Below are positions 7,121 through 11,944 of a stretch of 11,944 nt of DNA, piece by piece. The DNA lies in the NCBI GenBank assembly GCA_934177555.1, contig CAKPPL010000032.1, positions 1-11,944 of the forward strand, in the 5' to 3' direction. Position numbers and translations under genes: made by a program. Below the pieces are notes generated by a model. That model searched no databases. It was not told where the DNA came from and saw only the letters and a program-made list of their open reading frames with translations. The DNA comes from an uncultured Clostridia bacterium (lineage in GTDB: Bacteria; Bacillota; Clostridia; TANB77; CAG-508). The first letter of the stretch is position 1. Every line of letters begins with the position of its first letter.

Positions 7121-7172
7121 GTTTTACATTCTATATCAAATAGATATTTTTTTCAATAGTAAAATGTAAAAC
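7121..7172. repeat. Inverted repeat bracketing the folD promoter
   Basis: Perfect 10-bp arms GTTTTACATT (7121-7130) and AATGTAAAAC (7163-7172) are separated by 32 bases that hold the -35 box and spacer of the folD promoter; the inner end overlaps the -10 box. It could be an operator, or a long-loop hairpin at the end of the mazF message (stop at 7181-7179). Confidence 0.6.
7128..7156 (-). promoter_or_regulatory. SigA-type promoter of folD
   Basis: TTGAAA (7156-7151) and TAGAAT (7133-7128) lie 17 bases apart on the minus strand, each one mismatch from consensus. Predicted transcription starts near 7121, leaving a leader of about 16 bases with the ribosome site. Confidence 0.7.
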
Positions 7173-7178
7173 TTTTTA

Positions 7179-7523
7179 TTATAATCCAAAACTTACACCT
7201 AATGCACTATTCAATTTATTTATTATTTGATTATCATCTATATGACCTATTTTCTCTTTTAATCTGCATTTATCTATTGTTCTTATTTGTTCTGTAAGTA
7301 CTACAGAATTGCTTTTAAGCCCACTTGTATTTTCACCTAATTCTATATGTGTTGGCAATTTAGTTTTATTTGTCTGTGAAGTTATGGCTGCTGCAATTAC
7401 AGTTGGACTATATCTATTGCCTAAATCATTTTGTATTATTAGTACTGGTCTTATTCCTCCTTGCTCTGACCCCACAACCGGACTTAAATCTGCATAAAAC
7501 ATATCGCCTCTTTTTATTACCAT
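7179..7523 (-). CDS. mazF: MazF/EndoA (NdoA) type mRNA interferase, toxin without adjacent antitoxin
   Basis: The 114-residue protein closely follows Bacillus subtilis EndoA (YdcE): RGDMFYADLSPVVGSEQGG, RPVLIIQNDLGNR, SPTVIAAAITSQ, KLPTHIEL and LTEQIRTIDK. With the ATG at 7523, catalytic R25 and T48 fall at the positions known in B. subtilis MazF, which cleaves RNA at UACAU. A longer reading from GTG at 7532 (117 residues) is unlikely: AGGAG (7536-7532) overlaps that GTG but lies eight bases before the ATG. The usual upstream partner (ndoAI/mazE, often after alr) is missing. The gene upstream is instead a YdcC/GerS-like protein, 94 bases away. No clear promoter of its own is visible, so co-transcription is plausible. 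The toxin looks intact. Confidence 0.94.
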   Translation of the reverse strand: MVIKRGDMFYADLSPVVGSEQGGIRPVLIIQNDLGNRYSPTVIAAAITSQTNKTKLPTHIELGENTSGLKSNSVVLTEQIRTIDKCRLKEKIGHIDDNQIINKLNSALGVSFGL

Positions 7524-7617
7524 TTTCTTCACTCCTAAAATTACTATATTTTAAGTCTATTTATTCGTATTTCTAAACTTATGATGAAGTAAAGTTAATA
7601 GTTAAATTTACATATTA

Positions 7618-8232
7618 TTATTTTGTACTATTTGTCTTTACCTCATTATATAATATGTAAATTATTGTTTTTTGTTTATTGTCCTTTATTTCCATTTGTG
7701 TTGGATTATGTGTTTTTTTATCTACATGTAAAATTTTTTCTTGTATGTATGTGTTTTCTATTTTACTTTTTGTTTTCATTTCTATTTCATTATCTTTTTC
7801 TGTATATGAAGATTTTTCATTGTTTTTATAATCTTCAATAAAACTATATAAATCTAAGCAATTATTTCCTAAATAATTATAATTTTCTAATATTTTACTT
7901 ATGCTTAAATTACTATTTTCTAGTTTTAAATTTGTTCCATTATTTTCTATTTTTACTCCTGCAATATTACTTGGTTCAACAACTTCTTGTTTACTTAAAT
8001 TTGGTAATTGATATGTTTGTTTTAATATATATTTGTTAGTATTCTTATTACTTGTTACATTAACAGTTACTTGTACCTCATATGATGTAATATTTAAAAT
8101 GCTGTCTACGATTTCTTGACTAGTTTTAGTATTTCCACTTTTTAAATCTTTAACCTTATTTTTATAAAAAAACATAAAAACACTTACTAATAGAATTATG
8201 ACTAACAAAATTATCCAATACTTTTTCTTCAT
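7618..8232 (-). CDS. Membrane-anchored hypothetical protein, probably YdcC/GerS-like (LolA fold)
   Basis: The 204-residue protein starts with a short basic stretch and one hydrophobic segment (about 5-23) with no lipobox cysteine, so it is probably a signal-anchored protein facing outside. The rest is Asn/Lys/Ser-rich. It has the pattern of LolA-fold proteins of the YdcC/GerS group: IVDSILNITSYEVQVTV, then NKYILKQTY, then EVVEPSNIAGV and a strand-rich C-terminal half with the segment HVDKKTHNPTQMEI. In B. subtilis ydcC lies just before alr-ndoAI-ndoA, and C. difficile GerS is a LolA-fold germination lipoprotein encoded with an alanine racemase. The position here, directly upstream of mazF, supports the assignment. 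The molecular role is not known from sequence. The start has GGAGG ten bases upstream. Confidence 0.8.
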   Translation of the reverse strand: MKKKYWIILLVIILLVSVFMFFYKNKVKDLKSGNTKTSQEIVDSILNITSYEVQVTVNVTSNKNTNKYILKQTYQLPNLSKQEVVEPSNIAGVKIENNGTNLKLENSNLSISKILENYNYLGNNCLDLYSFIEDYKNNEKSSYTEKDNEIEMKTKSKIENTYIQEKILHVDKKTHNPTQMEIKDNKQKTIIYILYNEVKTNSTK

Positions 8233-8335
8233 TCTTATATTTCCTCCTTAAAAATTATATCTTTTTAATTATATTTTTTTGTTTTATTTTTAGAATTTAT
8301 TTATTATAGTTGCAAGTTACATATAGTGTTATTAT

Positions 8336-8364
8336 TTGACATAAATCTACATTTATGCTATAAT
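8336..8364 (+). promoter_or_regulatory. Near-perfect extended -10 promoter of the glycosyltransferase operon
   Basis: TTGACA (8336-8341) and TATAAT (8359-8364) both match consensus, are 17 bases apart, and the -10 has an upstream TG (8356-8357). The start is predicted near 8371, about 20 bases before the ATG. Confidence 0.9.
8340..8357. promoter_or_regulatory. Putative operator: palindrome inside the promoter spacer
   Basis: CATAAAT (8340-8346), CTAC and ATTTATG (8351-8357) form a perfect 7-bp inverted repeat. It fills the space between the -35 and -10 boxes and overlaps the last bases of the -35 and the extended -10 TG. A dimeric repressor bound here would block the promoter. No regulator gene is adjacent. 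Confidence 0.5.
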
Positions 8365-8390
8365 TATTATTATGTAAAAAGGAGAAAAAT

Positions 8391-9053
8391 ATGGAAAATA
8401 AAGTTACTGTAATAATTCCTGCTTTTAATGAAGAGGAAAATATTGTTAATGTTATAAATCTTTCAAAAAGATGCGAATTAGTAGATGAAATTATTGTAGT
8501 AGACAACTTAAGTACTGATAATACACATAAGATAGCCAAAGAACAAAATGTAACAGTTGTAAGTTGCAATCAACAAGGAAAAGGATATGCAATGGAAACA
8601 GGTTTAAAACATGCAACTAATGAAATTTTAGTATTTCTTGATGCAGACATTTCTAATTATGGAAATGATGTTCTAATGAAATTAATTTATCCTATTTATG
8701 AAGAAAATTTTGACTTTGTAAAATCTACATTTGATAGAGATGGAGGACGAGTTACAGAACTTGTAGCAAAACCTTTATTGAAATTATTATTTCCCAATAT
8801 GCATAAATTCTCTCAACCTCTAAGTGGCATGATTGCTGGTAAAAAAACATTTTTGAAAAAAATCAATTTTGAAAAAGACTATGGGGTTGATATTGCCATT
8901 TTATTAGATATGATTAATCTTAATGCAACTATAAAAGAAGTTCATATTGGTTATTTGAAAAATGACCAAAAAGGTTGGAAATCTTTAGAACATATGTCAG
9001 AACAAGTAATGAAAGCTATATTAAAGAGAAAAGATCAAAAAGAGGATTTTTAA
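8391..9053 (+). CDS. Glucosyl-3-phosphoglycerate synthase-like glycosyltransferase (GT2/GT81 type)
   Basis: The 220-residue protein has the GT-A start VTVIIPAFNEEENI, DEIIVVDNLSTDNT (32-45), GKGYAME (63-69) and a metal-binding DAD (84-86). The central stretch FDRDGGRVTELVAKPLLKLL (114-133), QPLSGMIAGK (142-151) and YGVDIAILLD (164-173) are typical of glucosyl-3-phosphoglycerate synthases (GpgS) and relatives. These join a sugar from a nucleotide sugar to 3-phosphoglycerate. It is shorter than mycobacterial GpgS (about 320 residues). Where GpgS carries a third metal ligand, His, I align N191; this alignment is by eye. The ribosome site is AAAAGGAG, seven bases before the ATG. It is first in a three-gene operon with a histidine phosphatase. 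It could instead be a GT2 enzyme with another acceptor. Confidence 0.8.
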   Translation: MENKVTVIIPAFNEEENIVNVINLSKRCELVDEIIVVDNLSTDNTHKIAKEQNVTVVSCNQQGKGYAMETGLKHATNEILVFLDADISNYGNDVLMKLIYPIYEENFDFVKSTFDRDGGRVTELVAKPLLKLLFPNMHKFSQPLSGMIAGKKTFLKKINFEKDYGVDIAILLDMINLNATIKEVHIGYLKNDQKGWKSLEHMSEQVMKAILKRKDQKEDF

Positions 9054-9054
9054 A

Positions 9055-9567
9055 ATGAATTTATTTATTTTAAGACATGGCCAAACTGATTACAATTTAC
9101 TTGGTAAATTTCAGGGACAAGTAAATACAACATTAAACGAAACCGGTATTAAACAAGCTTATGAAACAAAAGAACTTTTAAAAAATATTAATTTTGATGT
9201 TATTATTTGTTCACCTCTTCAAAGAGCAATTAAAACAGCAAATATTGTAACAAATGATGCTCCATTTATAATTGATAATAGAATTATCGAGCGTAGTTTT
9301 GGTTCTTTAGAAGGACAATTTGGTATAGAAGATTTTGAAAACTATTTAGATAAATATAATATAGAAAATTATACTTCTTTGTGCAATAGAGTATATTCTT
9401 TTTTAGATGATATTACAAAAAAATATTCTGATATGAATAACATTTTAATTACAACACACGAAGGTATCGCACAAATTATTAATACCTATTTTGATAAAAA
9501 TTATAATATTTATAATTGGAAAAATTTTAGATTACAAACAGGCAATTATAAAAAATATATAATATAA
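9055..9567 (+). CDS. Histidine phosphatase (phosphoglycerate mutase-like), candidate sugar-phosphoglycerate phosphatase
   Basis: The 170-residue protein is a branch-1 histidine phosphatase. It has the RHG motif with nucleophile H8 (R7-H8-G9), R57 in SPLQRAIKTA, the acid/base E79 in IIERSFG, and H135 in THEG. It is shorter than the usual 190-220 residues, mainly in the region before the THEG motif. It starts one base after the stop of the GpgS-like gene and uses a GAGG site inside that gene's end, so the two are translationally coupled. The mycobacterial glucosyl-3-phosphoglycerate phosphatase is also a histidine phosphatase. With this neighbour, removal of the phosphate from the GpgS product is the simplest role. 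Family members also act on alpha-ribazole phosphate and other small phosphates, so the substrate is inferred. Confidence 0.85.
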   Translation: MNLFILRHGQTDYNLLGKFQGQVNTTLNETGIKQAYETKELLKNINFDVIICSPLQRAIKTANIVTNDAPFIIDNRIIERSFGSLEGQFGIEDFENYLDKYNIENYTSLCNRVYSFLDDITKKYSDMNNILITTHEGIAQIINTYFDKNYNIYNWKNFRLQTGNYKKYII

Positions 9568-9581
9568 AAGGAGTAAATTTT

Positions 9582-10692
9582 ATGACTATAAAAGATTTAG
9601 AAATTTTAGATTTAAATAGAAAAAAATCTCTACAACCACAAATTCTATCACAATCTACTACTGAAAAAAATTATTTAAATATTGTTTATTTAATGGTATG
9701 GACTAAAGTTTGTGGTGGTAGTAAAATTATATTAGAATATGCAAATAGACTTCAGGCTAGACGGACATACTGTAACTATTGTAACATATGACGAAAAACC
9801 ACAATGGTTTAAATTAAATGATAATATTAAATTTATACAAGTTCCAGAAAACTCAGATTGGAAAAATTTTATTCCAAACTGTGATGTTTTAGTAGCAACA
9901 AGCTGGAAATGTATATATACTGCTATTGAATCTCAAAAAGGTCCTGTTGTATTTTTTGAACAAGGTGGTTCTCATTTATTTGAACCAAATAATATTGATC
10001 CTCAAAAAAAGAATGTTGTTAAAAATAGATTATCATTGCCAAAGTTTGTTTATACTGTATCCAGCTATGCCAAAGATGCATTACAAAATGTTTATAATTG
10101 TAATTCTACAGTTATACCTATAGCTATTGATAATACAATTTTTTATCCAAGAAAAAATCCTTTAGACAGTGATTTTATAGAAATAACTATTGTCGGATCA
10201 GAAGATTTTAAATTTAAAAATATTGGTACAATTCTACAAGCTTATAGAATTTTAAATAAAAAATATAATAATTTACATTTGAATTGGATTACTCAAACTG
10301 CACCTACTATTAATCCAGAACCTGCTATTATTAATCCTCCTCAAATGGAAATTGGCAATACTTTAAGAAAAACACATATATATATTTGTAATTCAAAATA
10401 CGAATCTTTTGGATTACCTACTTTAGAAGCAATGACTTGTGGTGCAACTGTTATTACTACAGACACTGGTGGAATGAGAGATTTTGTAAAAGATGGTTAT
10501 AATGCTCTTGTTACAAAACATCATGATGTAGATGATATTGTAAAAAAAGTTTCTTATTTAATTGATAATCCTAATAAAATGAATGAATTTGCTTTACATG
10601 GAATTGAAACAGCAAAAGATTTTAACTGGGATAACTGTGTTAATAAAACTATTGAATTTTATAAATACATATCTGGTTTTCAAGTAAAATAA
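9582..10692 (+). pseudogene. GT4-family glycosyltransferase split by a one-base insertion
   Basis: Two overlapping frames together encode one GT4 (group 1) glycosyltransferase. The first frame (9582-9791) gives the N-terminus with NIVYLMVWTKVCGGSKIILE and ANRLQAR, then goes out of frame. The second (open from 9739 to 10692) continues with GHTVTIVTYDEKPQWF. Removing the C at 9762 restores LQARGHTVTIV, a standard GT4 junction, in a protein of about 369 residues. The C-terminal GT-B half has the donor-site motif ESFGLPTLE (E274 and E282 of the joined protein), then GGMRDFV and DGYNALV. The downstream frame is fully open, so the break is recent, is a sequence error, or is bypassed during translation. 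The ribosome site AAAAGGAG lies eight bases before the ATG, 14 bases after the phosphatase gene. Donor and acceptor are unknown; in this operon a second sugar transfer to a glucosylglycerate-type product is plausible. Confidence 0.85.
9759..9765 (+). other. Frameshift point in the GT4 gene
   Basis: The first frame reads AGA-CGG; the family sequence requires AGA followed by GGA-CAT (R-G-H). The extra base is best placed at C9762. It is not in a homopolymer run. CGG is an unusual codon in so AT-rich a genome. Confidence 0.8.
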
Positions 10693-10711
10693 AGAGTTAA
10701 AATTCAAAGAT

Positions 10712-10741
10712 AAAAAAGATATCTAAAATGATATCTTTTTT
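10712..10741. terminator. Bidirectional terminator between the GT4 gene and dusB
   Basis: A perfect 12-bp stem AAAAAAGATATC (10712-10723) with GATATCTTTTTT (10730-10741) and a 6-base loop gives T-runs on both strands. It ends the glycosyltransferase operon and the convergent rodA-dusB message; the dusB stop codon lies at its base. Confidence 0.87.
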
Positions 10742-11714
10742 ATTTTTTAATAAAATACTTTTCTACGCAATCCATTAATTCTGTTACATTATTTATATGA
10801 TTAACCCTATCTCTAAAACCACTTGATTCTGGCATATTTTTAGTATACCATGCAATATGTTTTCTCATTTCATTAAGAGCCACTACTTCTCCCTTTTCTT
10901 TTATATCTAATTCAATATGTTCTTTTAAAATTTCATATTTTTCTGCATTAGAAGGTTTAGGTAACTTTTCTCCTGTTTTTAAATAGTACTTTATTTGTTT
11001 AAATATCCATGGATTTCCCATAGTTCCTCTTCCTATCATAATGCCATCAACACCAGTATATTCAAACATATTTAATGCTGTTTCTTCATCAATTATATCT
11101 CCATTTCCTATCACTGGAATTTTAACACTTTGTTTTACTTGTTTTATTATATCTAAATTTGCCTTACCACTATAATATTGACTTCTTGTTCTTCCATGCA
11201 CTGTAATAGCTGAAATACCATTTTTTTCTGCTATTTCAGCAAGTTCACAAGCTATAATATTCTCTTGATCCCATCCTATTCTATATTTTAATGTTACTGG
11301 AACTTTTGAATTTTCTACAACTGTTTTTATTATTTCTTCTGCCTTATTCAAATCTAATAATAATTTACTTCCATCTCCATTTTTTACAATCTTTGGAGCA
11401 GGGCATCCCATATTTATATCTATAATATCTGCTATTTTACTAACATATTCTGTAGAATATTTTATTGCTTCTATATCACTACCAAATATCTGTACACTTA
11501 TTGGATGTTTTTCTCCATCCATTTTTAATAACTGTTTGGTTTTCTCATCATTATAAAACAATGCTTTTGCACTAACCATTTCTGTACAAACTAATCCTGG
11601 ATTAAATTTTTCTGCAATAATTCTAAAAGGCAGGTCTGTTACACCTGCCATAGGAGCTAATATTAAATTATTTTCTAATTCTACATTTCCTATTTTTAAT
11701 TTTTTTAAATACAT
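10740..11714 (-). CDS. dusB: tRNA-dihydrouridine synthase, DusB type
   Basis: The 324-residue length is typical. The FMN-dependent TIM-barrel enzyme reduces uridines in the D-loop of tRNA using NADPH. Motifs are APMAGVTDLPFR (20-31), NMGCPAPKI (101-109) with catalytic C104, LKYRIGW with K143, TVHGRTR (171-177), GNGDI (203-207) and the phosphate-binding GRGTMGNPW (228-236). The short helical C-terminal domain is present, with MRKHIAWYTK. The start has an AGGAAG site eight bases upstream, and the gene follows the rodA/ftsW-family stop by 20 bases, so both belong to one transcript. Assignment to DusB rather than another bacterial Dus rests on overall resemblance to the Bacillota enzyme. Confidence 0.95.
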   Translation of the reverse strand: MYLKKLKIGNVELENNLILAPMAGVTDLPFRIIAEKFNPGLVCTEMVSAKALFYNDEKTKQLLKMDGEKHPISVQIFGSDIEAIKYSTEYVSKIADIIDINMGCPAPKIVKNGDGSKLLLDLNKAEEIIKTVVENSKVPVTLKYRIGWDQENIIACELAEIAEKNGISAITVHGRTRSQYYSGKANLDIIKQVKQSVKIPVIGNGDIIDEETALNMFEYTGVDGIMIGRGTMGNPWIFKQIKYYLKTGEKLPKPSNAEKYEILKEHIELDIKEKGEVVALNEMRKHIAWYTKNMPESSGFRDRVNHINNVTELMDCVEKYFIKK

Positions 11715-11734
11715 ATTTTTCTTCCTATTTTCTC

Positions 11735-11944
11735 TTATTTTACAAAGATTGTTTTTTGTCGTTTACTACTTATATTTAACAATAATCCTATACATATAAA
11801 GTTTGTTATTAATGAGCTTCCTCCATAGCTTATAAATGGAAGTGGAACTCCTGTTATAGGTAATAATCCCATTACCATTCCTATATTTTCTAACATATGG
11901 AATAGAAATATTCCTGCAATTCCCGTAGCAATTAGCGTTCCTTC
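11735..11944 (-). CDS. rodA: SEDS-family protein, C-terminal end (RodA more likely than FtsW), runs off the window
   Basis: The minus strand from the window edge gives 69 residues and a TAA stop (11737-11735). The segment MGLLPITGVPLPFISYGGSS (25-44) is the signature of the last periplasmic loop of RodA/FtsW/SpoVE glycosyltransferases, followed by the final membrane helix and a basic cytoplasmic tail. SEDS proteins polymerise lipid II with a partner class B PBP. The preceding ENIGM is more typical of RodA than FtsW, but the fragment is too short to be sure. It is co-directional with and 20 bases ahead of dusB. Confidence 0.85.
   Translation of the reverse strand, partial: EGTLIATGIAGIFLFHMLENIGMVMGLLPITGVPLPFISYGGSSLITNFICIGLLLNISSKRQKTIFVK

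Noticed and set aside
7585..7612. Possible hairpin (GTAAA ... TTTAC) after the YdcC/GerS-like gene
   Set aside because: The stem is short, nearly all A-T, interrupted, and has no following T-run, so it does not qualify as a terminator.
8253..8280. Two 14-base direct copies of AATTATATYTTTTT upstream of the YdcC/GerS-like gene
   Set aside because: The repeat is real but very low in complexity and in a T-rich leader; chance is a sufficient explanation.
8297..8569. Minus-strand open frame of 90 codons covering the operon promoter and the start of the GpgS-like gene
   Set aside because: It overlaps a strong promoter and a well-supported gene, lacks a ribosome site, and encodes no recognisable domain.
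7179..11714. Possible reassignment of TGA, as no complete gene here ends in TGA
   Set aside because: Tryptophans in all proteins are read from TGG, no conserved Trp position is TGA, and a preference for TAA is expected at this base composition.

Overview
The window is strongly AT-rich with short intergenic gaps. Shine-Dalgarno sites are strong (AGGAGG/AAGGAG type). Every promoter listed has a 17-bp spacer between SigA-like -35 and -10 boxes. With a SpoVD-like PBP, a YdcC/GerS-like protein, a clostridial TSCPD protein and an EndoA-type MazF, this points to a low-GC Bacillota, most likely a member of Clostridia. All complete genes end in TAA or TAG, and tryptophan is read from TGG, so the standard bacterial code fits. 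No tRNA, rRNA, CRISPR array or insertion sequence was seen, and no gene-free stretch exceeds 300 bases (the longest is about 260, at 3254-3513).

Layout. (1) Bases 1-325, minus: the start of a comM/yifB Mg-chelatase-like ATPase, divergent from a class B penicillin-binding protein (435-2351, plus). (2) A bidirectional terminator separates the PBP from a small TSCPD protein (minus). Next comes a divergent Rpn/PD-(D/E)XK-like protein whose best ribosome site points at an ATA codon. (3) Minus strand, 3514-7105: folD, a minimal dprA and a large DnaB-like helicase with a very acidic linker. A strong hairpin terminator lies between folD and dprA. (4) Minus strand, 7179-8232: a membrane-anchored YdcC/GerS-like protein and a mazF (EndoA) toxin gene with no antitoxin beside it. 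This looks like a collapsed form of the ydcC-alr-ndoAI-ndoA cluster of Bacillus. (5) Plus strand, 8391-10692: a three-gene operon driven by a near-perfect promoter with a palindrome in its spacer. It encodes a glucosyl-3-phosphoglycerate-synthase-like glycosyltransferase, a histidine phosphatase and a GT4 glycosyltransferase split by a one-base insertion. (6) Minus strand, 10740-11944: dusB preceded by the 3' end of a rodA/ftsW-family gene.

How the genes fit together. The PBP and the SEDS protein serve wall synthesis. dprA, comM and perhaps the helicase belong to DNA processing and recombination. folD and dusB are housekeeping. The most original unit is the glycosyltransferase-phosphatase-glycosyltransferase operon. 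By family logic it could make a glucosylglycerate-type or mannosylglucosylglycerate-type solute or a glycolipid precursor. Its last gene appears broken, or is read through a frameshift, in this genome.
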